A DNA stretch of 38,766 nucleotides. Origin: Nitrospira sp. (GTDB lineage: Bacteria; Nitrospirota; Nitrospiria; Nitrospirales; Nitrospiraceae). Position numbers and translations under genes: made by a program. The stretch is taken from the NCBI GenBank assembly GCA_024331095.1, contig JANDJE010000020.1:1-38766 (forward strand), given 5' to 3'. Shown here piece by piece: positions 17,126 to 27,621 of this stretch (its first letter is position 1; each line of letters begins with the position of its first letter). The notes under the pieces are model-generated. The model made no database searches. It saw only the letters and a program-made list of their open reading frames with translations, and was not told where the DNA came from.

Positions 17126-17809
17126 ATGCGCATTCTCCTCGTCGAAGACGACTTGGATCTGGCGCAGTTCATCCGCAAGGGCCTCAAGGAAGAAAACTAT
17201 GCCGTGGACTTCGCGGCGGACGGCGAAGCGGGGCTCGCCATGGCGTTGAGCAATCCCTACGACCTGCTGATTTTGGACGTCATGCTTCCCAAGCTTGACG
17301 GCCTTGCGCTTTGCCGCAGCATTCGAGCCAAAGGCAACATGACGCCGGTCCTGCTGTTGACCGCGCGCAACACGGTGGAGACGAAGGTGTCCGGTTTTGA
17401 CATCGGGGCGGATCAATTTCTGGCGAAGCCCTTTGCCTTCGTCGAATTGTTGGCGCGCATCAGGGCTCTCCTGCGTCGGGGCGGCGCCCAGCCGTCGGCC
17501 CATTTGCACGCGGCCGACTTGACGCTGGACCCGGTGACGCACCGTGTCTGGCGGGCCGGCCAGGAAATCTCGCTGACCAACAAGGAATACGCGCTGCTGG
17601 AATTTCTCCTCCGGAACAAGAACCGCGTCCTGACCCGAACGGTCATCATCGAACACGTCTGGGACATCAGCTACGACCCCATGACCAACATCGTGGATGC
17701 CCATATTCGAGCCCTGCGGGCGAAGATCGACCATAATTTTTCTCCGCCGCTCATCACGACGGTGCGCGGCGCGGGCTACATGCTGGAGGACCCGGAGCAG
17801 TCGGCATGA
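17126..17809 (+). CDS. OmpR/PhoB-family response regulator
   Basis: DNA-binding regulator of 227 residues. The receiver domain has the acidic pair VEDD (7-9), phosphoacceptor Asp51, Thr79 and Lys101 (FLAKPF). The winged-helix output domain (about 130-222) has LTNKEYALLEFLLRN and the VDAHIRALRAKID recognition region, ending TVRGAGYMLE. The pattern is nearest to CusR/CopR/QseB-type regulators. ATG 17126 has GGAG 4 nt upstream. Its stop overlaps the kinase start (ATGA), the classic arrangement of a cognate pair. The repeats at 19343-19371, just after the kinase gene, are a likely binding site. Confidence 0.95.
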   Translation: MRILLVEDDLDLAQFIRKGLKEENYAVDFAADGEAGLAMALSNPYDLLILDVMLPKLDGLALCRSIRAKGNMTPVLLLTARNTVETKVSGFDIGADQFLAKPFAFVELLARIRALLRRGGAQPSAHLHAADLTLDPVTHRVWRAGQEISLTNKEYALLEFLLRNKNRVLTRTVIIEHVWDISYDPMTNIVDAHIRALRAKIDHNFSPPLITTVRGAGYMLEDPEQSA

Positions 17810-19242
17810 CATCGTTGCGCGATCTCATCAGTCGATTCGCGCTCATGCTCATGGCTTGGCTGCTGGGATTTTCCGCGCTGGTGTATTTCGCGAGCGAGGC
17901 CCTGCTTCACCGATTCGTGGATGGACGGCTGTTGGAGCTGGCGGAAACCCTGGCCGGGATCATCGATCGCCACCCCGATATCCTCGATAACCCCGGACAA
18001 GGCTCGGGACTTCCATCCGACGCCAATCCCGGCATCAAGGAACAACGTGATCTGCACGGCGTCGTCCATTCGCTCCGCGTGTTCTCACCGGACGGCCGGC
18101 TTTTATGGAAAAGTCCCAATGCTTCGGCTTTTCCGCTGATCTCGCTCCGCATGCTCGACCGCGTGCTGCTCGAACGCACGGTCTATGAAACGGTGGCGAT
18201 GCCGGACGGTACCCCGGCCCGGCGGCTGTTTGTCTCCGTCACCCGCCAGGGAGTCGTGCGCTACGTGCTGCAAGCGGAAACGTCGCTGCTTCATTATCAG
18301 ACGGCGCTCAGCGAACTCTTGATCCTGCTGATCGTAAGCTCGGGCGCCACGCTGCTCGTCACCTGGCTGGGCAGCCTGTGGCTGGCCAAGAAGGTGCTGA
18401 CCCCGATCGAGGCCTTGTGCGCGGGCGCCGAAACCATGTCCGAGGCCGACTTGGGGAAGCGGTTAGCCTTGGATTCTCCTTATACCGAGTTCCGACGGCT
18501 CACCCAGGCCGTCAACTCCGTGTTGGATCAATTCCAACGGAACAGCGAGACCCAGCGAAATTTTTGCGAGATCGCGGCCCACGAAATGAAAACGCCCTTG
18601 ACCATCCTGCGCGGCAACTTGGAGGTGGCGCTCCTCAAGGCCAGAACCGCCGACGAATACCGCGACGTGCTCCTCAGCAATCTCGAACAGGTGGATCGGC
18701 TCATCGCCTTGACCAGGCCTCTGTTGACGCTTGCCAAATTCACGAGCAGCAAACCGCCCGTCCAGCTGGCTCCTCTGGAAGTCGAACCCTTCCTTCGCGA
18801 GATCGTGCAGGAACTGGCGTTGTTGGCAGCCGACCGACGGATCACCCTATCGTTGGACGCTCAGGCGGTTCCTCCCATTCTGGGCGACCCGCAGTGGCTC
18901 AAACAAGCGATGATCAATCTGCTCGACAACGCCCTGCGCTATACCCCCGCGGGCGGAACCGTGACCGTCCGCGCGAGAGCGGAAGAGCGCGAGGTGTTGA
19001 TCGAGGTCGAGGACACGGGCCATGGCATCGAGCCGGAGCACATTCCACACCTGTTCGAGCGATTCTACCGGACCGAATGGGCAAGAGCCGAAGACGCAGC
19101 CGGAACGGGCTTGGGTCTCCCCATCGTCAAGGAGATCGTGGAAGCCCACGGCGGAACCATCTCCGTGACCAGCCGCGTGGGCCAGGGCTCGATCTTTACG
19201 TTGCGCATCCCCACCTATCTCCAACAGACAATGCTCGCCTAG
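17806..19242 (+). CDS. Membrane sensor histidine kinase
   Basis: 478-residue partner of the preceding regulator. Order of parts: transmembrane helix (about 11-31), periplasmic sensor domain of about 135 residues, second transmembrane helix (about 170-193), HAMP linker (about 194-250), dimerisation domain with phosphoacceptor His259 (AAHEMKTPLT), and ATPase domain with N-box DNALRYTP, G1 EDTGHGIEP and G2 GTGLGLPIV. The architecture is that of CusS-type kinases. The sensor domain has no recognisable ligand motif and contains only scattered histidines, so a metal signal is not established. The gene overlaps the regulator by 4 nt. A 32-residue membrane peptide gene lies 177 nt downstream and could be the output or a modulator of the system. 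Confidence 0.95.
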   Translation: MTSLRDLISRFALMLMAWLLGFSALVYFASEALLHRFVDGRLLELAETLAGIIDRHPDILDNPGQGSGLPSDANPGIKEQRDLHGVVHSLRVFSPDGRLLWKSPNASAFPLISLRMLDRVLLERTVYETVAMPDGTPARRLFVSVTRQGVVRYVLQAETSLLHYQTALSELLILLIVSSGATLLVTWLGSLWLAKKVLTPIEALCAGAETMSEADLGKRLALDSPYTEFRRLTQAVNSVLDQFQRNSETQRNFCEIAAHEMKTPLTILRGNLEVALLKARTADEYRDVLLSNLEQVDRLIALTRPLLTLAKFTSSKPPVQLAPLEVEPFLREIVQELALLAADRRITLSLDAQAVPPILGDPQWLKQAMINLLDNALRYTPAGGTVTVRARAEEREVLIEVEDTGHGIEPEHIPHLFERFYRTEWARAEDAAGTGLGLPIVKEIVEAHGGTISVTSRVGQGSIFTLRIPTYLQQTMLA

Positions 19243-19329
19243 TGCCTCGCCCCGGACCGCGACGAAAGTCGTCCAGCCGGTCCCTCTCGGGTTGACAACG
19301 CGATTCCCGCCGTCAACGACGTCCCCGTC

Positions 19330-19371
19330 ATCATGAAGGATTCTTCATGATCTCCTCATGGACTCTTCATA
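19330..19371 (+). promoter_or_regulatory. Direct-repeat operator for an OmpR/PhoB-type regulator
   Basis: CTTCATG (19343), CCTCATG (19354) and CTTCATA (19365) are 7-nt repeats with 4-nt spacers, so an exact 11-nt period, the geometry of PhoB-family sites. The first repeat also belongs to a perfect inverted repeat: ATCATGAAG (19330-19338), 4-nt spacer, CTTCATGAT (19343-19351). A TAGTGT element at 19380-19385 may serve as -10, about 10 nt after the last repeat, as in activated promoters of this family. Confidence 0.7.
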
Positions 19372-19419
19372 GAACGGGAGTAGTGTGACACCAGGCATTC
19401 AAGAACGGAGGTACACACC

Positions 19420-19518
19420 ATGGTCGCATTGATTGTCGGAGTATTGGCGGGAAGCGCGGTGTTGGTGGTCATGTACACGGCGTTGGTTTATACGGTCTCG
19501 CACGTGCATAACAAGTAA
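19420..19518 (+). CDS. Small single-pass membrane peptide (32 residues)
   Basis: A short gene outside usual length cut-offs. The product begins MVALIVGVLAGSAVLVV, continues as one hydrophobic helix to about residue 25 and ends in the polar tail SHVHNK with two histidines. Support for its being real: ACGGAGG lies 8 nt before ATG 19420, and a repeat operator sits 50-90 nt upstream. I do not recognise a family. Its place behind a two-component system suggests it is a regulated inner-membrane peptide that modulates the kinase, a transporter or envelope stress response; this is inference. No other gene follows on this strand before smpB in the opposite direction. Confidence 0.72.
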   Translation: MVALIVGVLAGSAVLVVMYTALVYTVSHVHNK

Positions 19519-19530
19519 GCCCTGGGGGAG

Positions 19531-19555
19531 GAGTCGGAGACCGATTCTCCGTCTC
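19531..19555 (+). terminator. Hairpin after the small peptide gene
   Basis: GAGTCGGAG and CTCCGTCTC form a 9-bp stem with one T-T mismatch and a 7-nt loop, starting 12 nt after the stop codon. No T-run follows, so termination is uncertain. Confidence 0.4.
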
Positions 19556-19568
19556 ACGGGCCGCGGAC

Positions 19569-19629
19569 AGGTTGCCACTTCAGGGGGGCGATGGGGCGCC
19601 CGAGAAACGCCCGGTTGAACCGGCAACCT
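19569..19629. other. Structured intergenic element
   Basis: AGGTTGCC (19569-19576) pairs with GGCAACCT (19622-19629) and encloses further helices, including GGGCG/CGCCC and the palindrome CCGGTT-G-AACCGG (19611-19623). It could be a small RNA or an mRNA 3' structure on either strand; I recognise no RNA family. Confidence 0.35.
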
Positions 19630-19678
19630 TGACGCAGCTCGAATGGGGCGCGGACCGGACGGAAGAAGACGGAAGAAT

Positions 19679-19699
19679 CCGTTCTTGTTCAAAGAACGG
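19679..19699 (-). terminator. Probable smpB terminator
   Basis: CCGTTCTT (19679-19686) and AAGAACGG (19692-19699) form a perfect 8-bp stem with a 5-nt loop. On the minus strand it lies about 50 nt after the smpB stop and is followed by the T-rich ATTCTTCCGTCTTCTTCC. Confidence 0.5.
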
Positions 19700-19746
19700 A
19701 GCATGCGTCGCGGGCGGATGTCATCCGATCCTCTCCGAAGCCGGTT

Positions 19747-20223
19747 CTACCTCCTCTCCTTGACTGTTCGTTCGATTTCGCGTCCCGCGTCCCGCGCCTT
19801 GATTGATTCCCGCCGGTCGTATTGTTTTTTGCCCTTGGCCAATCCAAGTTCAACCTTGACCTTGCCCCGAGGAGAAAAATACATCCGGAGCGGCACGAGT
19901 GTCAGACCCTTCTGCTGCGTTTTTCCAATGAGTTTATCGATCTCCTTGTGATGGAGCAGCAGTTTCCGAGTCCTGGTGGGATCATGATTCATGATATTGC
20001 CGTGACGATACGGGCTGATGTGGCAGTGATAGAGATAGACCTCGCCGTCCTTGACGGCGGCATAGCTGTCTTGAAGATTCGCCCGCCCGTCACGGAGCGA
20101 TTTGACTTCCGTGCCCGTCAACACGATACCGGCCTCGAACTTCTCCTCGATAAAATAGTCGTGGTAGGCCTTGCGATTGGTCGTAATGATCCTTTCGCCG
20201 TGTTCCGATCCGGCGCGCATCAT
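19747..20223 (-). CDS. smpB: SsrA-binding protein SmpB
   Basis: Binds tmRNA and helps rescue stalled ribosomes (trans-translation). The 158 residues match the family through [43 protein letters not shown] and the basic tail [13 protein letters not shown] that enters the ribosomal A site. Two ATG codons stand in tandem; 20223 is chosen because GGTGAGGT lies just upstream. The tmRNA gene (ssrA), which is often close to smpB, was not seen in the flanking gaps. Divergent from the dciA-like gene across 114 nt. Confidence 0.96.
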   Translation of the reverse strand: MMRAGSEHGERIITTNRKAYHDYFIEEKFEAGIVLTGTEVKSLRDGRANLQDSYAAVKDGEVYLYHCHISPYRHGNIMNHDPTRTRKLLLHHKEIDKLIGKTQQKGLTLVPLRMYFSPRGKVKVELGLAKGKKQYDRRESIKARDAGREIERTVKERR

Positions 20224-20337
20224 GACCTCACCGGGAACAGATCGAGAAGGGGAAGCCGAAGAAACTCGCCGCCCCCGTTGTCGCCGTCTTTTTTTCGATC
20301 TCCGGACATTTCCATTCGCGTTTGCTAAGATGAAACC

Positions 20338-20826
20338 ATGCCTCGTACCGGCTCGCTCGACTCATGCGGCGCCATTCTCTCCGGTCTCTCCAAACGGCTG
20401 GGCCTTGAGACCAAACTCCTGGAGTTCCGCTTGCAGCGCCAGTGGCGCGATATCGTCGGGGAGCCCCTCGCCTCGCAAACCTGGCCGGCCCACATTCGTT
20501 TCAAAAAACTGTACTTGATCGTTCGAAACTCCGTCTGGCTTCAACAGCTCACGTTCTTAAAACCCTCTCTTTTGGATCAAGTCGGTCGAGCCGTGGGCAT
20601 GGAACCGATCAAAGACATCGTTTTCCGTGTGGGGGAGATCCCCGTGCCGGCGGTCCCTTCCGAGAACGATCCCGTCGTCTCCGGCCGGCCGCCGGAACGG
20701 GACGAGGTCGAGACCGCCCCTCTTGCGCTCGGTATTCGCGATCCCGAACTCCGCAGACGGTTCACAGAGGCGATAGCGAGATACCCGTTTCGGCAGGCTC
20801 GGTCTCGACCGGCAAAGGATCCGTGA
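20338..20826 (+). CDS. dciA: DciA-like protein (DUF721)
   Basis: DciA is the widespread ancestral factor that helps load the replicative helicase DnaB in bacteria lacking DnaC or DnaI. The 162 residues have the DUF721 core [36 protein letters not shown] and the following [10 protein letters not shown], within about residues 10-100. The C-terminal 60 residues are proline- and charge-rich and probably disordered, with EFR-type short helix [17 protein letters not shown] at the end. Its position a few kilobases from dnaA and gyrB fits replication function. Its 3' end overlaps the converging gene by 65 nt. Confidence 0.85.
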   Translation: MPRTGSLDSCGAILSGLSKRLGLETKLLEFRLQRQWRDIVGEPLASQTWPAHIRFKKLYLIVRNSVWLQQLTFLKPSLLDQVGRAVGMEPIKDIVFRVGEIPVPAVPSENDPVVSGRPPERDEVETAPLALGIRDPELRRRFTEAIARYPFRQARSRPAKDP

Positions 20827-21352
20827 CACGTCCCTTAAAGAGAATGGTCGTGTTCTCGAAGACCGTTCCGCTCTTGGAGACGGGACCGATCCCCCCTTCT
20901 TCCTCCTCGCCCTCTAACCGATAGTATCCTCGAACCGACCGTTCAAACCCATCGACAACCGAGGGGTCCCCCGCTTTGTACTTCTCCAATTTCTCCGGAT
21001 CGGCCCATCCCTCGTCGCTGAACACGAAAACGAACATGCTTCGGTATCGACCTCCGATGTCCCCCGGCGTGGTCGGATAGATCTTCATCGGACCGAAATC
21101 GCGGCTGTCGTGACCCACCTTGCGAAACCGGCGCAGCAGTTTCTCAACCTGCTGATCCGTGGTATCCCGCGGCACATGAGTCGCCACGAGATGCCCGCTT
21201 TGAGCCCCGACGGTATAGGGAGGAATGGATCGGTCGGGGCGGCTCAGGTACATGCCCCCCCAAATGAGGGCGAACGAACCCACGAAGACGCCGAGCCCCA
21301 TTTTGACGACGATATCCAGCGGTTTTTTCGTCGGAGGATCGGAAGAAGACAT
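20762..21352 (-). CDS. Membrane-anchored hypothetical protein downstream of gyrA
   Basis: I do not recognise the family. The 196 residues have a short cytoplasmic head, one transmembrane helix (about residues 17-36, VVKMGLGVFVGSFALIWGG) and an extracytoplasmic domain of about 155 residues without cysteines, with an acidic run EEEEGG near residue 150. A GTG at 21415 would add 21 residues and overlap nearly to the gyrA stop; ATG 21352 gives a more usual N-terminus, but neither has a strong ribosome binding site. It follows gyrA by 66 nt on the same strand, so it is probably carried by the gyrase transcript. The last 65 nt are also coding for DciA on the other strand. Confidence 0.7.
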   Translation of the reverse strand: MSSSDPPTKKPLDIVVKMGLGVFVGSFALIWGGMYLSRPDRSIPPYTVGAQSGHLVATHVPRDTTDQQVEKLLRRFRKVGHDSRDFGPMKIYPTTPGDIGGRYRSMFVFVFSDEGWADPEKLEKYKAGDPSVVDGFERSVRGYYRLEGEEEEGGIGPVSKSGTVFENTTILFKGRVTDPLPVETEPAETGISLSPL

Positions 21353-21418
21353 GGTGAAGACACTCGCCGAAGAAAGAAGAACGCGGCGACGATCGATCCG
21401 CCAGCGCCCGGGCACCCG

Positions 21419-23899
21419 CTAGGTTCCGGAGGCGCCGTCTTCCGACGCCGGCTCATCCCGGTCGCCCGCTTCGGCCAGCCGCGCGACGCCCACGACGCGA
21501 TCGTTCTCCCCATCAAGGTCAAGGATGCGGACGCCCTGCGTGTTGCGTCCCACCTCGCGGATATCGTCCACTTTGCAGCGCAGGACCTTCCCTTGCGCAG
21601 CCATCAGCATGATTTCGTCGCCGTCGCGGACCTGGAGGAACCCGACCGCGGGCCCGTTCTTCTCGGTCGTCTTGACGCTGATGATGCCCTTGCCGCCGCG
21701 GCCCTGCACACGATACTCGCCCACCGGCGTGCGTTTGCCGTATCCGCCCTCGGTGACGGTCAGGATCGCCGTCGTGGAATCGGGCGTGATCGTTTCCATG
21801 CCGATCACTTCGTTGCTCTCCTCCAGCGTGATTCCTTTCACGCCGTAGGCGGTCCGGCCCATGGGGCGCACCTCGTCCTCCTTGAAGCGGATCGTGATGC
21901 CCTGCCGCGTGCCGAGCAGGATTTCCCGCTGCCCGTCGGTCAAATGCACGCCGATGAGTTTGTCGCCCTCTTCCAGTCCCAACGCGATGATGCCGCCCTG
22001 CCGGGGGTTGCCGTAGGCCGACAGCTCCGTCTTCTTGACCAGTCCCTTCTTCGTCGCCATGACCACGTAGCGATCGTCGCGGAATTCCTTGACGGGGAGC
22101 GTCGCCGTCACCTTTTCGTTGCCGGACAGGGCGAGCAGGTTCACCAGGGCCTTGCCCTTCGCGGCGCGTCCCGCCTCGGGAATCTCGTGGACCTTGAGCC
22201 AATAGACCTTGCCCGCGTCCGTGAAAAAGAGCAGCGTGTCGTGCGTGGAGGCGGTGAACAGCGTTTCGACGAAATCCTCGTCCTTGATGCCCATCCCGAT
22301 CTTGCCCTTGCCGCCCCGCCGCTGCGCGCGATAGAGCGACACCGCGTTGCGCTTGATGTACCCGGCGTGCGAGATCGTGACGATCACCTCTTCGTCGGCG
22401 ATCAAATCCTCCAGGCTGATCTCCGCCTCTTCCTTCACGATCTGCGTGCGCCGCTCGTCCTGGTACGTCTCGCGGATCTCCGTCAGCTCGTCCTTGATGA
22501 TCGTTCGCACGAGCGCTTCGCTGGCCAGCACGGACTTCAGATATTCGATCCGCTTCAGCACCTCCTGATATTCCTCGATCAGCTTGTTGCGCTCGAGCTG
22601 CGTGAGCCGTTGCAGGCGCATGTCGAGGATCGCGTTGGCCTGAAGTTCGCTGAGCGAAAACTGCCGCATCAAGCCCGCGCGGGCTTCATCGGGCGATTGC
22701 GAGCGGCGGATCAACGCGATCACGGCGTCCAGGTTGTCGAGCGCGATCTTGAGCCCTTCGAGAATATGCGCGCGCTCCTCCGCCTTGCGGAGTTCGTGAG
22801 CGGTGCGCCGTACCACCACCTCGCGCCGATGTTCGATGAAGTGGTGCAGGATCTGCTTGAGATTCAGAACTTCGGGGCGGTTGTTCACCAGCGCCAACAT
22901 GTTGACGCCGAACGTGGTTTCGAGCTGCGTATTCTTGTACAGATTGTTCAAGACCACCTGCGGGATCTCATTGCGTTTCAACTCGATGACGATCCGTACC
23001 CCTTCCCGATCGGAGGATTCGTCACGCAGATCGGAGATACCCTTGATCCGGTCGTCCTGAATCAGCTCGGCGATTTTCTCGATCAGCTTGGCCTTGTTCT
23101 GCTGAAACGGAATCTCCGTGACGATGAGCCGCTCGCGTTCCGTCCGCTCGTCGATTTCCACCGCGACCTTCGCCCGCAGCTTGAGCAGCCCCCGTCCCGT
23201 TTCGTAGGCCTCTTTGATCCCGCTCACGCCGTAAATGAAGCCGGCGGTGGGAAAATCGGGACCCGGAATCTTCTTCATGAGCTGCTCGACGGTGGCCTCC
23301 GGGTTTTCCAACAGCAGCAGCAAGCCGTCGATCACTTCGGCGATGTTGTGCGTCGGAATGTTGGTCGCATATCCCACGGCGATGCCGCCCGCGCCGTTGA
23401 TCAAGAGATTGGGCACGCGGGTGGGGAGCACGAGCGGCTCCTGGCGCGATTCGTCGTAGTTCGGCCCGAAGTCGACGGTGTCCTTGTCGATGTCCGCCAA
23501 CAGCTCCTCGGCCAGCTTCGTCATGCGCGCTTCGGTATAGCGCATGGCCGCCGGCGAGTCGCCGTCCATCGAGCCGTAGTTGCCTTGGCCGTCGATGAGC
23601 GGATAGCGCATGTTGAAGTCCTGCGCCATCCGCACGAGGGTATCGTAAATCGCGGAATCGCCATGGGGATGGTAGTTCCCCATGATCTCGCCCACGATCT
23701 TCGCGGATTTGCGGTAGGCCCGCGCGGACGTGAGACCCATCTCGTGCATGCCGAAGAGAATGCGTCGATGGACGGGCTTCAACCCGTCGCGCACGTCCGG
23801 CAGCGCCCGCCCCACGATCACGCTCATGGCGTAATCCAAGTAGGACGACTTCATCTCGTCTTCGATGGCGATGTGGCCTAACCGTTCATCGGGCGGCAT
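21419..23899 (-). CDS. gyrA: DNA gyrase subunit A
   Basis: Breakage-reunion subunit of DNA gyrase, which introduces negative supercoils. The 826 residues show the N-terminal LDYAMSVIVGRALPDVRDGLK, the catalytic AAMRYTEARM with Tyr121, and the quinolone-determining stretch HPHGDSAIYDTLVRMAQDF with Ser82 and Asp86, the unaltered state at the two positions best known for resistance. The C-terminal beta-pinwheel contains the GyrA box QRRGGKG plus a second related motif VQGRGGKG, so it is a gyrase and not topoisomerase IV. It lies 41 nt downstream of gyrB on the same strand and shares its transcript. Confidence 0.98.
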   Translation of the reverse strand: MPPDERLGHIAIEDEMKSSYLDYAMSVIVGRALPDVRDGLKPVHRRILFGMHEMGLTSARAYRKSAKIVGEIMGNYHPHGDSAIYDTLVRMAQDFNMRYPLIDGQGNYGSMDGDSPAAMRYTEARMTKLAEELLADIDKDTVDFGPNYDESRQEPLVLPTRVPNLLINGAGGIAVGYATNIPTHNIAEVIDGLLLLLENPEATVEQLMKKIPGPDFPTAGFIYGVSGIKEAYETGRGLLKLRAKVAVEIDERTERERLIVTEIPFQQNKAKLIEKIAELIQDDRIKGISDLRDESSDREGVRIVIELKRNEIPQVVLNNLYKNTQLETTFGVNMLALVNNRPEVLNLKQILHHFIEHRREVVVRRTAHELRKAEERAHILEGLKIALDNLDAVIALIRRSQSPDEARAGLMRQFSLSELQANAILDMRLQRLTQLERNKLIEEYQEVLKRIEYLKSVLASEALVRTIIKDELTEIRETYQDERRTQIVKEEAEISLEDLIADEEVIVTISHAGYIKRNAVSLYRAQRRGGKGKIGMGIKDEDFVETLFTASTHDTLLFFTDAGKVYWLKVHEIPEAGRAAKGKALVNLLALSGNEKVTATLPVKEFRDDRYVVMATKKGLVKKTELSAYGNPRQGGIIALGLEEGDKLIGVHLTDGQREILLGTRQGITIRFKEDEVRPMGRTAYGVKGITLEESNEVIGMETITPDSTTAILTVTEGGYGKRTPVGEYRVQGRGGKGIISVKTTEKNGPAVGFLQVRDGDEIMLMAAQGKVLRCKVDDIREVGRNTQGVRILDLDGENDRVVGVARLAEAGDRDEPASEDGASGT

Positions 23900-23940
23900 T
23901 CCGAACTCCTTGTCGACCGTCGCTCGTCAAATGACATCCT

Positions 23941-26460
<2,520 letters not shown>

Positions 26461-27594
26461 TCAAATTTTGATCGGCATGACGACGCACTTGAATCCGGGG
26501 CTCTCAGGCTCTTGGATCAAACAGGGGCTGAGCGGCGTTTCCATTTGCAGAGAGACGGTTTCGCCGTCCATGACACCGAAGACGTCCAACAGGTACCGGG
26601 CGTTGAATCCCGAACTGAGCGTTTCGCCTTCATACTGGGCCGGCAGTTCCTCCACGGCTTCTCCGTAATCCGGACTGCTTGAAAACAACGTCATCGTTCC
26701 CGGCGCAAACGAGACCTTGACGGCGTTGGCTTTTTCTTTCGACAGCACCGACACGCGGCGCAACGCGCTTTCCAGCTCTCGCCGGTTCACGCTGATTCGT
26801 CTGCCGCCGTCCTTGGGGATCACCTGTTGGTAATTGGGATAGCTACCTTCCATCAGTCGGGACGTGAGGAGCAACCCGCTCTTTCGAAAGATCATCAAAT
26901 TCTTGGCGAAACCGATCAGCGGCTCGCTGTCGTCTCCTTCTTCGAGCAGCCGCCGCATCTCATGCGCCGCTTTTTTGGGAATGATCGCCTTGATTTCCTG
27001 CGGAGCTCCTTTGCCGACGGTCTTGCCGACTTCCTGTTCGGCCACGGCCAGGCGGTGACCGTCCGTGCCGACCAGTCGAAGCGTTGTCTTCTTGTCGGTG
27101 ACGATGAGCGTGACCAACAGACCGTTTAAGATGTATCGTGCGTCATTGTCCCCGGCCGCAAACAACGTCTTGCGGATCAACTCCCTGAATCCTTCTCCCG
27201 ACAGGGGCGTCAGTCCCTCCCGCTCGATGGTCGGCAAGGCGGGATAGTCCGTGCTCGGCAACCCGACGATTTTGAACTGGCTTTTGCCGGCGCGGATCGT
27301 CGTCCAGTTGTTCTCGCCGACCGTCAGTTCGATGTCGCCAGGCGGCAGTTCTTTGATGATTTCAAAGAGCTTGCGGGCCGAAATGGTGATGCCTCCGGCC
27401 TCGAAGACGGTCGCTTTGTAGAGGCCTCTCACGGCGATTTCGAGGTCCGTCGCCACGATTTCGGCTCCGTCTTGTTTGGCTTCCAGCAGCACGTTCGACA
27501 GAATCGGCATGGTATTGCGTTTTTCCACCACGCCCTGTACCCGCTGCAGCCCCGTCAACAACTCTTCCCGCGCAATTCGCACTTTCATAGGCAT
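26461..27594 (-). CDS. dnaN: DNA polymerase III sliding clamp (beta subunit)
   Basis: The 377-residue ring subunit gives processivity to replicative polymerase. MKVRIAREELLTGLQRVQGVVEKR at the N-terminus, NTMPILSNVLLEA, the three-fold repeated clamp fold and the C-terminal SPGFKCVVMPI are typical. Two in-frame ATG codons are 6 nt apart; 27594 is chosen since GTGGAG lies 8 nt upstream. Only 27 nt separate it from the dnaA stop, so dnaA-dnaN are co-transcribed. Confidence 0.97.
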   Translation of the reverse strand: MPMKVRIAREELLTGLQRVQGVVEKRNTMPILSNVLLEAKQDGAEIVATDLEIAVRGLYKATVFEAGGITISARKLFEIIKELPPGDIELTVGENNWTTIRAGKSQFKIVGLPSTDYPALPTIEREGLTPLSGEGFRELIRKTLFAAGDNDARYILNGLLVTLIVTDKKTTLRLVGTDGHRLAVAEQEVGKTVGKGAPQEIKAIIPKKAAHEMRRLLEEGDDSEPLIGFAKNLMIFRKSGLLLTSRLMEGSYPNYQQVIPKDGGRRISVNRRELESALRRVSVLSKEKANAVKVSFAPGTMTLFSSSPDYGEAVEELPAQYEGETLSSGFNARYLLDVFGVMDGETVSLQMETPLSPCLIQEPESPGFKCVVMPIKI

Positions 27595-27621
27595 AGCGTT
27601 GTCTCCACAAGATTCTCCATT

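Noticed and set aside
19519..19746. tmRNA gene beside smpB
   Set aside because: No tRNA-Ala-like ends or tag reading frame could be recognised in either smpB-flanking spacer.
21110..23881. A 923-codon open frame on the plus strand across gyrA
   Set aside because: It is the antisense shadow of gyrA in GC-rich coding DNA; composition is rich in Arg, His, Asp and Leu and shows no family motif.
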